From Allorhizobium borbori (GTDB lineage: Bacteria > Pseudomonadota > Alphaproteobacteria > Rhizobiales > Rhizobiaceae), in the NCBI RefSeq assembly GCF_014196535.1, contig NZ_JACIDU010000007.1:124001-188000 (forward strand): 64,000 nucleotides of DNA, written 5' to 3'. The notes beneath the pieces are model-generated. The model saw only the letters and a program-made list of their open reading frames with translations, was not told the origin of the DNA and did no database searches. How positions within the stretch are numbered: the first letter of the stretch is position 1; each line of letters opens with the position of its first letter. Positions 27,476 through 35,158 of the stretch are shown here, piece after piece. The position numbers were made by a program, and so were the translations under genes.

Positions 27476-28399
27476 ATGTCATTTGACGACATTCCAAACA
27501 CCACCCATAATCAACTGTCATTTGATTTAGAGATCGTTGTCGAAGCTGAAATTGACGGCGTTGGTATGGGGGTTCTCGGAGATGGAACCCCATTCTTAAC
27601 GATTCGTGGTTTGGCGAGGATGTGCGGCGTTGACCACACGACACTCGTCAAGCTTACAAACGACTGGGGTCAATCCCCCACAAAAGGGCGCGAGCAAAAG
27701 ATACGCGATTTGATCAAGGCTCAAGGCTTTGATGACACCGTTTTCTTTCATGCCGTTAAGAAAAGCGGCACTATCCATCATGCTATTCCTGCGCATGTTT
27801 GCATGGCAACGCTTGAATACTACGCGTTTGAGGCGGTATCCGAAAACTCCCACGCGATCAAAAGCTATCGCACTCTTGCTAAGAAGGGCTTCACCGATTT
27901 CGTATATGCGCAAGTCGGCTACAACCCTGATGGGAAAGTCAGCCTTGCTTGGCAGCAGTTTCATGACCGCGTGAGCCTTGTTGCGAATGCGGTTCCGACT
28001 GGCTTTTTCAGCGTATACCAAGAAATTGCCGGGATGATTGTGCCGATGATCAATGCTGGGGTTGATGTTGGCCCCCACATCGTACCTGACATCAGCGTGG
28101 GGCAGAGATGGGCAAAGCATTGGAAAACAGAAAACCTTGAGGTTCTATACGGCGAGCGCAAGCAGTACATGCACGAGTACCCGGTTTATTTTCCGCAGGC
28201 TTTGTCAAACCCGCAGACTCCTTACTGCTACCCAGATGAGGCGCTTGGAGAGTTCCGCAAATGGTTCCGCAAGACGTATCTTGAAGTGCACCTGCCTGAC
28301 TATATGAATAGCCAGGCCAAGCTTGGCAAGGTCAAGCCGGCCATTGCTACGAAGGCTATTGAGGCTTTCAAACCTAAAAAAATTGCCAGCAAGAAGTGA
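27476..28399 (+). CDS. Phage protein, antirepressor-like N-terminus
   Basis: The 307-residue protein has a possible DNA-binding first domain (LTIRGLARMCGVDHTTLVKLTNDWG, residues about 40-65) like those opening phage antirepressor/BRO proteins, then FFHAVKKSGTIHHAIPAHVCMATLEYYAFEA, and a C-terminal segment rich in aromatic residues. Low GC relative to neighbours and an isolated rightward position near attL suggest an accessory gene expressed in the lysogen. The function is not known. Start ATG at 27476 after AAGG. Confidence 0.6.
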   Translation: MSFDDIPNTTHNQLSFDLEIVVEAEIDGVGMGVLGDGTPFLTIRGLARMCGVDHTTLVKLTNDWGQSPTKGREQKIRDLIKAQGFDDTVFFHAVKKSGTIHHAIPAHVCMATLEYYAFEAVSENSHAIKSYRTLAKKGFTDFVYAQVGYNPDGKVSLAWQQFHDRVSLVANAVPTGFFSVYQEIAGMIVPMINAGVDVGPHIVPDISVGQRWAKHWKTENLEVLYGERKQYMHEYPVYFPQALSNPQTPYCYPDEALGEFRKWFRKTYLEVHLPDYMNSQAKLGKVKPAIATKAIEAFKPKKIASKK

Positions 28400-28408
28400 A
28401 TTGATTTA

Positions 28409-28430
28409 GCCCGCTCAGGCGGGCATTTTC
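28409..28430 (+). terminator. Terminator after the 307-residue gene
   Basis: GCCCGC-TCAG-GCGGGC followed by ATTTTC, 10 nt after the stop. Confidence 0.82.
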
Positions 28431-28544
28431 ATGCGCTGGTGTAGGGGATGTTGGCAATGCGGTATGGTCACCCACACCCAATTTCCCGTCCCTGGCGCCC
28501 TCACCTGGCTCTATCGGGGCATCGGCTTCTCCGTTCCGTTTAAC

Positions 28545-28574
28545 GAAAAAGGCCCCCGGTGAAGGGAGCCTTGG
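28545..28574 (-). terminator. Terminator of the leftward antirepressor operon (phage-type copy 1)
   Basis: On the minus strand it reads AAGGCTCCC-TTCACC-GGGGGCCTTTTT. Nearly the same hairpin ends segments at 52378 and 54903 on the other strand. Confidence 0.85.
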
Positions 28575-28612
28575 AAGGTTTTGAATTTTGTTTCCGTGTT
28601 CAGTGCTGGCGG

Positions 28613-29230
28613 TCAGACCAGCGACTTGATGACAGCCAGCAGAAGCCCATCGTCAAAATCGGCAGCTTCGGTTTGGAACACGTCATGCAGATGCGTTGCT
28701 TTGGCCGCTGCTTCCGCCAGCGTTGCAGGCTTGGCCTTGATCAGTTCGCGCATGAGGCGGTTCTGCTCGTCGTTCAGCTTCTTGCACGTGGCGAAAGCTG
28801 CCGTGATGCCGCAAGCATCCTCAGCGTCCTTCTGTCGGGCCTTGGCGGCGCGAAGCTCTGCCAGCATGGCATCACGATGTTTTTCCTTCTGCCGGCGAAC
28901 CTCATCATTCAGAGCGTGTTCAATATGGTACGCGGCGTGTCGAAGAATGTCTTCCTCGCTGTAGCCGTAGATCGGCTTCCGAATGTCATTGCCTTCGCTG
29001 TCGCGCCCCAGCAGGAGATTGCCCATGTGGATCTTCGGAGTACCGATCTTTTCTTCAAGCTCCATTTGCAGGTCGGAAAGGTCATTCCACGCAGCGTTTG
29101 TCGCATCGAATGCGCGCTGGTGCTGGGCGATCAGGTCGGGAACGGATGATGCAGTGGGGGAAGCCACCACGGCCGCCGGCATCGATGCAATAGCGGAGGC
29201 GCAGAGGAAGGCGCGACGTGTCGTGTTCAT
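28613..29230 (-). CDS. Phage protein with Tat-type signal peptide
   Basis: The 205-residue protein starts MNTTRRAFLCASAIASMPAAVVA: a twin-arginine TTRRAFL motif, a hydrophobic stretch and an AVVA-type cleavage site. The mature part is helical (EVRRQKEKHRDAMLAELRAAKARQKDAEDAC) and may form a coiled coil. It overlaps the upstream gene by 4 nt and is the last gene of the leftward operon downstream of the antirepressor. Export suggests a role at the envelope, for example superinfection exclusion, but nothing proves it. Confidence 0.7.
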   Translation of the reverse strand: MNTTRRAFLCASAIASMPAAVVASPTASSVPDLIAQHQRAFDATNAAWNDLSDLQMELEEKIGTPKIHMGNLLLGRDSEGNDIRKPIYGYSEEDILRHAAYHIEHALNDEVRRQKEKHRDAMLAELRAAKARQKDAEDACGITAAFATCKKLNDEQNRLMRELIKAKPATLAEAAAKATHLHDVFQTEAADFDDGLLLAVIKSLV

Positions 29231-29550
29231 TGGGCATTCTCCCGGATCTCATCAACGACACAGCGAGCCTGTTCGAGGCGGGCGTTAATCTGCTCTGCCA
29301 GAACCTGCAAAGCGCAGGTGTTCGAGGAACTTCCCAAGCCAGCCGCGGCGAGAAATACCGCCTGGGTAAAGCTCCTGGCCTCGCCGAGGATGTCTTCGAG
29401 GTTGACCAGCTTCGTGCTCAGGGCTGGCAACTGCACCGATGCGGTGCTATCTATCTGCCTGTTCATTTTCATATCCTTTGCGGGGTTGATGGAACCACGG
29501 TCCGGAGAGGTTGCCGCCTCTGCCGGGCCATTTTGGTTTCTGGGTGTCAT
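29227..29550 (-). CDS. Small phage protein of unknown function
   Basis: The 107-residue protein is joined by 4-nt overlaps to its neighbours on both sides (29227-29230 and 29547-29550), so translation is probably coupled. The C-terminal half is helical with small residues (LGEARSFTQAVFLAAAGLGSSSNTCALQVLAEQINARLEQARCVVDEI). A shorter start at MNRQIDST is possible. Confidence 0.6.
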   Translation of the reverse strand: MTPRNQNGPAEAATSPDRGSINPAKDMKMNRQIDSTASVQLPALSTKLVNLEDILGEARSFTQAVFLAAAGLGSSSNTCALQVLAEQINARLEQARCVVDEIRENAQ

Positions 29551-29747
29551 GATGCCGACCCTGTGAAAAAGGCTATCAGCTTGCTACGCTCGATTACCCA
29601 ACGGCCCCCGACCTTGCGGGCCGGAAGTGCTCCTGTGGTCAACAGGTGAAACGTTACGCGGGCAGAGCGCCCGATCACCTTTGCAATTTCCTCTGCCCCC
29701 CATATCAGGTCAATTTGGGTATCTGGCGTTTCTGTGTTGTTCGGCAT
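29547..29747 (-). CDS. Excisionase-like helix-turn-helix protein
   Basis: The 66-residue protein has a MerR/excisionase-like fold: IWGAEEIAKVIGRSARVTFHLLTTGALPARKVGGRWVIERSKLIAFF, the helix-turn-helix plus wing of the HTH_17 group. It could serve as Xis for the integrase at the other end, or as a regulator of this operon. It is the first of three overlapping leftward genes. The start at 29747 is the first Met of the domain. Confidence 0.65.
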   Translation of the reverse strand: MPNNTETPDTQIDLIWGAEEIAKVIGRSARVTFHLLTTGALPARKVGGRWVIERSKLIAFFTGSAS

Positions 29748-29906
29748 GCCGATGTCTCCGATGGGGGTGTGCACGGTTTTGAGTGAAAGTGGTCCACTGC
29801 CCATGGAGATCTATTCCGGGGCGGCGGTGGTCATGCTGTCAAAGTTGGACGCTTGTGCCCGACGGGCGAAATTGCCATGGGAAGCCGGGGAAGCTCGACC
29901 CGGCGA

Positions 29907-30713
29907 TTACTCGCGCTGCACGAGGCGCATTCGGAACTGACCCTTGCGCTCCGCCAGGTACTGTTCGGTAAGCAGTGCCAGCCCGTTTTTCATGGCCGTT
30001 CTGGCTTTGCCGATGTCGAACACTCGATGCATCTTCCCGCCGATGTTGACCCGACTGCCGTACTCCGGGGAGCAGCCCAGCGCGGCAAGGCGGTTGCCAA
30101 GCCACACGGTGCCGCCGCGAATGCCGGGATACTTGAACTCCGTCCACAGATCGTGGGCGGTGCAAGTGTTCGGGGACTGCACGCGGTTTTCCAGATCGGC
30201 AATCCGCTGGTTGGCGGTATCGAGGCTTTTCCGGGTCTCGACAAGCTCGTCACGCAGCGGGGCAATCTCCTCGCGGAAGGCGACGGCGCTGTTGCGCTTG
30301 ATCATGCCGCCAATAACCCGGCGCGTGGCTTCGTCCAAGTTGGACACGCCGGCTTCTGGCATCGAGTAGGAGCCGGTCTTGCGGATCGAGGGGATAACCT
30401 CGCCAGTTACCCACCGGCGGAACCGGTGCTGGACCGTACCGGGCGTGATCGCCTTTCGGGAGCGCAAGACGACTGTCCAAAGGCCACCCTCTGACACGAC
30501 AAGCTGCTCCTGAGCGCCGCCAAGGGTGTATGAATTACATATACCCTTTTCATCCGCATCCAGCGGCTTGAGCGCCTGAGAGACGTTTTTGATTTCAAGG
30601 CAGTCGCACGCGTCGGCGGCAAAGAACCAAATCTTTCCGTCGCGCTGCTGGACGCGCAGACCGTGTCCCTCAAAGCGGAACGTCTGGATTTCGGAGTTTT
30701 GCTTCTCGCTCAT
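29907..30713 (-). CDS. BRO-N family phage antirepressor
   Basis: The 268-residue protein has an N-terminal BRO-N domain (FRFEGHGLRVQQRDGKIWFFAADACDCL, then VVSEGGLWTVVLRSRKAITPGTVQHRFRRWVTGEVIPSIRKTGSY), a coiled-coil spacer (REEIAPLRDELVETRKSLDTANQRIADLENRV) and a C-terminal basic domain with an IGGKMHRVFDI segment. Such proteins inactivate CI-like repressors and induce lytic growth. It overlaps the upstream gene by 4 nt, in the leftward operon next to the repressor. Confidence 0.82.
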   Translation of the reverse strand: MSEKQNSEIQTFRFEGHGLRVQQRDGKIWFFAADACDCLEIKNVSQALKPLDADEKGICNSYTLGGAQEQLVVSEGGLWTVVLRSRKAITPGTVQHRFRRWVTGEVIPSIRKTGSYSMPEAGVSNLDEATRRVIGGMIKRNSAVAFREEIAPLRDELVETRKSLDTANQRIADLENRVQSPNTCTAHDLWTEFKYPGIRGGTVWLGNRLAALGCSPEYGSRVNIGGKMHRVFDIGKARTAMKNGLALLTEQYLAERKGQFRMRLVQRE

Positions 30714-30973
30714 TCTCCACCCCCAAGCCCGGCCATGGTGCAAAGCTCTGCGACCTTAAAGCCGGCTTCGGTCAAGCGCACGTTTTTGTATATCCGCTTT
30801 TCCTGCCCTTCAGTAATCTCCATGAGGCCGCGCTTGATAAGCGATTCCGTGCCATAGTTGCCCGTATTGAGTTTGCCCCCGTTGGCTGCCGCCATCAGAG
30901 AGGAAACCATGCGGCGTGACAGGTCGATACGGAAAGCGGAGCCGGTGACGTAGCTGGCGAATACGCTGCTCAT
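30710..30973 (-). CDS. Small phage protein, possibly winged-helix
   Basis: The 87-residue protein contains RRMVSSLMAAANGGKLNTGNYGTESLIKRGLMEI and then KRIYKNVRLTEAGFKVAELC, which looks like a winged-helix regulator with a LTEAG ending. It lies between a 118-residue gene and the antirepressor with 4-nt overlaps on both sides. The start at 30973 follows from the overlap. Confidence 0.6.
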   Translation of the reverse strand: MSSVFASYVTGSAFRIDLSRRMVSSLMAAANGGKLNTGNYGTESLIKRGLMEITEGQEKRIYKNVRLTEAGFKVAELCTMAGLGGGE

Positions 30974-31326
30974 GACCGCGCCTCCAGCAACAGCGAGCGA
31001 ACGCATTCCTCGAGAAGGCGGCCTTCGCCTTTGCCTTGATCAAGCTCGTCGGCATAGCGATCTTGCGTCAGCGCTGAAAAGATTGGCTCCTGAAAAGCGG
31101 CGGTGCCGGCGAACAGATAGGCCAGCTTTACCTGAACATCGTCAGTGGTCTTGCACGGCAACTTCGCGAATGCGCGCAAGGTTTCGATCTCTGCCTCGTT
31201 GTTGGCCTTGATCAAGGTCTTATCGTCGGTAACGGAGGAACCGTCCTCTCCATACAGAGCATCGTCTGCAGCGTAGGCGGATTGGTGGGCGGCAACCGCC
31301 TCCTGAATTGAAAGATGCGCGTTCAT
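30970..31326 (-). CDS. Phage protein of unknown function, first gene of the leftward operon
   Basis: The 118-residue acidic helical protein (SIQEAVAAHQSAYAADDALYGEDG ... LEECVRSLLLEARS) is the first gene after the candidate leftward promoter at 31353-31381. Its ATG has GGAG about 6 nt upstream. It overlaps the next gene by 4 nt. No family recognised. Confidence 0.65.
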   Translation of the reverse strand: MNAHLSIQEAVAAHQSAYAADDALYGEDGSSVTDDKTLIKANNEAEIETLRAFAKLPCKTTDDVQVKLAYLFAGTAAFQEPIFSALTQDRYADELDQGKGEGRLLEECVRSLLLEARS

Positions 31327-31352
31327 GTTCGCTCCATCGGGTTTGTGGAGCT

Positions 31353-31404
31353 TTAATGCATCATTAAAATGTGCAGGTCAACTAAAATATGTGCATAAAT
31401 GCAT
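31353..31404 (-). promoter_or_regulatory. Candidate leftward promoter with operator-like repeat
   Basis: On the minus strand TTGACC (31381-31376), a 17-nt spacer and CATTAA (31358-31353) form a plausible promoter for the antirepressor operon. A degenerate operator GTGC-ATAAAT-GCAT (31391-31404) and a GTGC half-site (31371-31374) are next to the -35. The operator overlaps the repressor stop codon. Confidence 0.5.
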
Positions 31405-32213
31405 TAGATACGGCCTGACCAACGGCGACGATCTAGTAGTTGGGCCCGGAGCTTGAAATCGGTCGGGTTTCTCAGCGTCCATTCCACAACGCCGATAACC
31501 TTTGTGTCTTTGGCGTCAGGTTCATACGGAATGACCTCAGGGTACTTTTCCATGTTGTCAAAGCGAAGATATGGAGAGGCTCCTTCGGGCTCGATCAATC
31601 GACGGAGGGTAATCTCCATCAGGCCGCCGCCATCTCTCCACCGCTCAACGACGAGTAGGTCGCTGTGTGCTGGCGGTGTACGAGCGGCTTTAGTTCGTAG
31701 GCACAACGCATACTCCCCTCGCTCCACGCTTGGTGACGATGAATCGTCGTCGATCAGCAAGCCGAATGCGTCCGTCGCATTCACTTTCGGAAGAGTGACC
31801 CATAAGGGCGGGTGCTTTTCGAGCTTAAGCAGCTCAGGCACCTTCCACACTCCTGCCGCCGCATGCCCAATAACAATTGTCACGTGGCCTTCTGATCGAG
31901 CGGGATCGAAAGGTTTCGCCGGCCCCCAGCTTTCGTCGGTGATATCGTCGCGCTCGAATGGCGCCATCGACATTTCCGCGAAGTCCTTTGCTTCAAAAAA
32001 GGGGTTAAAGTTGATCCCGGAGAATTTCATTATCTTCCCAAGGGTGGACGTGGACAGGGTGAACTTATGCCCTGGGTCATTCAATGCTCGGGTCAATGTA
32101 GTCGACGATAAGCCTGCTCCTCGTGCAAGGGCCGATGGGGAAAGCTTCAGCTCATCCAGCACGTAGCGGACGTACGTCTTCGCGGCTGCGTCGTAGAAAT
32201 CGTTTTCGCTCAT
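31404..32213 (-). CDS. CI-like prophage repressor, S24 fold with altered catalytic residue
   Basis: The 269-residue protein has an N-terminal helix-turn-helix (SPSALARGAGLSSTTLTRALN, residues 25-45) and a C-terminal LexA/CI-type domain. The Ala120-Gly121 cleavage site is present (GHAAAGVW) and Ser158 sits in DDSSSPS, but the position of the catalytic Lys reads Arg204 (MEITLRRL in place of EVTVKRL). Self-cleavage may therefore be lost. It is divergent from a Cro-like gene, with GTGC-N6-GCAC operators between them. Confidence 0.85.
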   Translation of the reverse strand: MSENDFYDAAAKTYVRYVLDELKLSPSALARGAGLSSTTLTRALNDPGHKFTLSTSTLGKIMKFSGINFNPFFEAKDFAEMSMAPFERDDITDESWGPAKPFDPARSEGHVTIVIGHAAAGVWKVPELLKLEKHPPLWVTLPKVNATDAFGLLIDDDSSSPSVERGEYALCLRTKAARTPPAHSDLLVVERWRDGGGLMEITLRRLIEPEGASPYLRFDNMEKYPEVIPYEPDAKDTKVIGVVEWTLRNPTDFKLRAQLLDRRRWSGRI

Positions 32214-32233
32214 AATACCCCAATATCACAGAT

Positions 32234-32283
32234 GTGCAGAAAAGCACGGTGCATAAAAGCTTGATTGATGTGCATTAATGCAC
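32234..32283. promoter_or_regulatory. Tripartite operator of the lysogeny switch
   Basis: Three sites lie between the repressor and the Cro-like gene. GTGC-AGAAAA-GCAC is at 32234-32247. GTGC-ATAAAA-GCTT (one good half) is at 32249-32262. GTGC-ATTAAT-GCAC, a perfect palindrome, is at 32270-32283. Spacing between starts is 15 and 21 bp. The third fills the spacer of the rightward promoter, the usual way to block early transcription. Confidence 0.7.
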
Positions 32284-32289
32284 TATGAA
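32261..32289 (+). promoter_or_regulatory. Early rightward promoter (PR-like)
   Basis: TTGATT (32261-32266), a 17-nt spacer and TATGAA (32284-32289). Transcription would start near 32296, only about 3 nt before the ATG of the Cro-like gene, so that message would be leaderless or nearly so. Confidence 0.65.
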
Positions 32290-32298
32290 TGACTGGCT

Positions 32299-32523
32299 AT
32301 GACAATTCACACTCAGATCTCCGACATCGAGAGGCGCTTACGGCTTGCCCGTATTCCCCTCCAATCCCTTTTTCGGGCCGCAGGCATTAACGGTTCGACT
32401 TGGACCCGCTGGCGCGCTGCCAAAACCAGCCCTCGCTTGACGACTTGGACAGATGTCCAGCGGGCGGCAGAAGACCTAATTCTCGAAAAGGCCGGCCAGG
32501 TCGGCAAGAAGGGGGACGCATGA
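32299..32523 (+). CDS. Cro-like helix-turn-helix regulator
   Basis: The 74-residue protein has the helix-turn-helix IPLQSLFRAAGINGSTWTRWRAAKTSPRLTTW and a basic tail. Its position, divergent from the CI-like repressor across the operators, is that of Cro. There is no Shine-Dalgarno before the ATG, consistent with a leaderless message. It overlaps the next gene by 4 nt. Confidence 0.75.
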   Translation: MTIHTQISDIERRLRLARIPLQSLFRAAGINGSTWTRWRAAKTSPRLTTWTDVQRAAEDLILEKAGQVGKKGDA

Positions 32524-32729
32524 TGCCACTTCGCACCATCGCCCCCCGAAACATCCAAGCAACCGAAGACGTGATCCGCGCAGCTCAATGGCTGGCGGAG
32601 CGCAGGGGCGAAGCGTTCGGCGCCGCAGTCTCTACCGTGAAGGCCCGCTTCGGCATTTCCGCCGTCGAAGCTGCAGATGCCATTGAGCTCGCCCTTCAAA
32701 TGCGGACCGTTCGGAGGGCTTTCGGATGA
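32520..32729 (+). CDS. Small phage protein, helical
   Basis: The 69-residue protein contains EDVIRAAQWLAERRG followed by VSTVKARFGISAVEAADAIELALQMR, the helical layout of small phage regulatory proteins. Overlaps of 4 nt join it to the genes on both sides. Function unknown. Confidence 0.65.
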   Translation: MMPLRTIAPRNIQATEDVIRAAQWLAERRGEAFGAAVSTVKARFGISAVEAADAIELALQMRTVRRAFG

Positions 32730-33556
32730 AAATCAGCCAAAAATCTAAGCGTGACGGTTCTGCGCAGATCACAATGGGCCGGCTCATCCTCAAGGAGCGT
32801 CCGGCGCGCTTTTCCGGCCAACCAACGAACTGGCGGTTTTCTATTGAATTCCTGCGTCTTCGGGAGCTTGAGCAGCTTATCCGCCATCGCCATCAGCGCG
32901 GCATTCCAGACCCCGCAGGAACCGACGATTTCGATAGCTGCTTCGCCTATCTCTTCGTGGCAGCCGCCACCCCGCGTTCTCAACCCGTCGCTAGCTGGTG
33001 CCAAACATGGGCGCCATGGGTCAGTGGTGCTGACCTGGCCGACCTCGCTCATCGCAACAAGCGCCGGAGGCATATGTTGTCGGCTGATGCGGCGGCGAAA
33101 ATCCTGCACGTCACTATGAAGGAGCGCGATGATCTGGGCCTCAAGACAATTGGCGCGTGCGATGTTTCCGCCGAGGATCGAAAGTCCCTTGCGAAGGAGA
33201 CGAAGCGCGAGCGAGACAAGCGTCGGCAGGCTGCCAAGCGCCGAGCCGAAGGGGCTGAAAATCGCAACTCCTATACGGCGGAATCCATCAACCGTCTCAA
33301 GCCATGGGAAGCTGAAGGTATCTCCCGCCGGACGTGGTATCGACGCCGTGGCACAGGTCCGTCGCCAATAGAAGTATATACTACTCGCGACGGACTTGTG
33401 CCAAACCTCAAAAAGGGCACTCCCGCTCCCCAGCAGAAACAGGATCAAGGGCGCGAAGCGTCGTTGATCGAGGGTCTGGGGGATCATCCCCCAGTGGGGC
33501 TCCAAGGGGCGTTGCCCCATGGGAAGTGCGACGTTCAGAACGGGAGGGCCGCATGA
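32726..33556 (+). CDS. Early phage protein, possible replication or DNA-binding factor
   Basis: The 276-residue protein has an N-terminal basic region, a middle with WCQTWAPWVSGADLADLA, a long Lys/Arg-rich helix (KETKRERDKRRQAAKRRAEGAE) and a possible helix-turn-helix (LKPWEAEGISRRTWYRRRG) before a loose tail. As the longest early gene near Cro it could be a replication initiator, but no known domain is visible. Confidence 0.6.
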   Translation: MKISQKSKRDGSAQITMGRLILKERPARFSGQPTNWRFSIEFLRLRELEQLIRHRHQRGIPDPAGTDDFDSCFAYLFVAAATPRSQPVASWCQTWAPWVSGADLADLAHRNKRRRHMLSADAAAKILHVTMKERDDLGLKTIGACDVSAEDRKSLAKETKRERDKRRQAAKRRAEGAENRNSYTAESINRLKPWEAEGISRRTWYRRRGTGPSPIEVYTTRDGLVPNLKKGTPAPQQKQDQGREASLIEGLGDHPPVGLQGALPHGKCDVQNGRAA

Positions 33557-33822
33557 CGAGCCTCGTCATCCCGTTCCCCATCGAACGACAGGCCGCCCTC
33601 ATCGACGAAACCGTGCGTGTTCTCCGCCGCAAGGAAGGCATCGCTGCTGATCGCTTCTGGCGGCTCACCTGCCGGCGCCTGCTGGCTCGCCTTCAGGTCC
33701 AGGGTTTCAGCGAGCAAGTCGCAGAAGCGGAAATCCGGGCCTTTGTGTGCGCGGTCACGGATGGCCTTGAGCAGTGCGAACGTCGCTCCATCGCCAACGA
33801 CAATCCCAACGGTGCCGCATGA
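33553..33822 (+). CDS. DUF6074-like small early protein
   Basis: The 89-residue protein starts MTSLVIPFPIERQAALIDETV; the VIPFP-R opening is common in small rhizobial phage proteins of the DUF6074 type. The rest is helical, ending SIANDNPNGAA. Coupled by 4-nt overlaps. Function unknown. Confidence 0.6.
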   Translation: MTSLVIPFPIERQAALIDETVRVLRRKEGIAADRFWRLTCRRLLARLQVQGFSEQVAEAEIRAFVCAVTDGLEQCERRSIANDNPNGAA

Positions 33823-34256
33823 CCTCTTTCGTCGACATAGCGCCCGGCCAGTGGGTGCTGGCATTTCACCAGCCGTATGGCCCTTATGACCGAACTCTTG
33901 CCGAGATCATTGCCGGCTACGCTTCCCACCACTGGATGGATAATCGCGACAAGGCGGAAATCTTCTTCGTGATGCAGATCCAGAAGGTCATGCCGAGCAC
34001 GTACCAGGTCTTCGGTTCGTCGCGCTTCATCAGGGAAGACGAGCGGCTTCCTCGGTCACACGTCATCGCTGGATGCAAATCGGAAGCGGCGGCAATCGCC
34101 CTTCGCGACATGATATTCGACACCGGCTTCGAGGCTGGCGAGCGCATCGAGGCGGAAATGCACCGTCGGATCAAGAAGTTCGCAGACCGGGAGCGGGCGA
34201 GGGCGCTCAAGAAAATTCACCGCACTTTGCCGCATATATTCGGAGGGAAGGCATGA
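33819..34256 (+). CDS. Early phage protein of unknown function
   Basis: The 145-residue protein has a beta-rich N-terminus (GQWVLAFHQPYGPYDRTLAEIIAGYASHHWM), a middle SRFIREDERLPRSHVIAGCKSEAAAIALRD and a basic helical tail. It overlaps both neighbours by 4 nt. No family recognised. Confidence 0.6.
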   Translation: MTSFVDIAPGQWVLAFHQPYGPYDRTLAEIIAGYASHHWMDNRDKAEIFFVMQIQKVMPSTYQVFGSSRFIREDERLPRSHVIAGCKSEAAAIALRDMIFDTGFEAGERIEAEMHRRIKKFADRERARALKKIHRTLPHIFGGKA

Positions 34257-35158
34257 CCTATTCGTTCCCTCCCTCACTTCACCCGCTACGTGACTGCCTG
34301 CGTACCTTCGGCGCCGACGTGAGCGCGTTCAAGACTGATCGACAGGCCGCGTTCATGGCTCAGCAGTTGCTCGGCACCCGCGTGAAATTCCCCGCCAAAG
34401 GAAAGGACATGACGGAAACCATGCTCCGCATTCAGGAGTCCGCAAGGGTGTCGATCCAGCTTTCGACGCCCCAAAAGGAAGTGGTGTTCAAACAGGGTGT
34501 AAATCACCCTGAAGCACCTATGCAGAAAGGGTTTTTGGGTGGTGCCCAAAAACACGGAAAGAAGGGACGCCAGACGAAACATCATGCGTTCGACCATCAG
34601 GCGGTAACATCTGGCGTGCACATTTTCTGCGACGGTGCCGCAGTTCCCAATCCTGGCGTCGGTGGTTGGGGGTATGCCGTCTACCAGGATGGGCGCGAAA
34701 CCTTTGCAGGTTGGGGCGGCGACCCGCAGGCGACCAACAACCAGATGGAATTAACTGCGCTTCTCAACGCCATCGATCGCGCGCGGGCACTATCGGAAAA
34801 TCCGACTGTGATCATCTGGTGTGACAGCCAATATTGCGTCCGTGGCGTAAATGAGTGGATGGCCGGATGGAAGGCCAACGGCTGGCAGCGCGGCGGGCCG
34901 AATGCCGATCCCAAGAACCGAATCCTGCTGAATGCCGAGCTTTGGCAGGCCATTGATGCCGCTCTCAATGTCGCGAGCGGCCCGAAGATTGTCATTCGTT
35001 GGGTGAAGGGACACCACGGCATTGCTGGCAATGAGCGGGCCGACGAGTTGGCTGAGCGAGGCCGGCAGGGGGTAACAGACCTTGATGGTCGTAACGACCT
35101 CGCAGATCCCAATGACCTCGACGTCAGATACCGCCAGATCATGGAGGCGTCGAATTGA
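34253..35158 (+). CDS. rnhA: RNase HI with an unknown N-terminal extension
   Basis: Of 301 residues, about 120 to 285 are a full RNase HI domain with all metal ligands: Asp127 (FCDGAAVPNPG), Glu166 (NNQMELTALLNAI), Asp191 (WCDSQYCV) and Asp264 (ERADELA), plus the HHGIAGN loop. The first 115 residues match nothing I know. RNase HI removes RNA from RNA-DNA hybrids, so a part in primer processing or R-loop control during phage replication is likely. It is in the middle of the overlapping early operon. Confidence 0.9.
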   Translation: MTYSFPPSLHPLRDCLRTFGADVSAFKTDRQAAFMAQQLLGTRVKFPAKGKDMTETMLRIQESARVSIQLSTPQKEVVFKQGVNHPEAPMQKGFLGGAQKHGKKGRQTKHHAFDHQAVTSGVHIFCDGAAVPNPGVGGWGYAVYQDGRETFAGWGGDPQATNNQMELTALLNAIDRARALSENPTVIIWCDSQYCVRGVNEWMAGWKANGWQRGGPNADPKNRILLNAELWQAIDAALNVASGPKIVIRWVKGHHGIAGNERADELAERGRQGVTDLDGRNDLADPNDLDVRYRQIMEASN

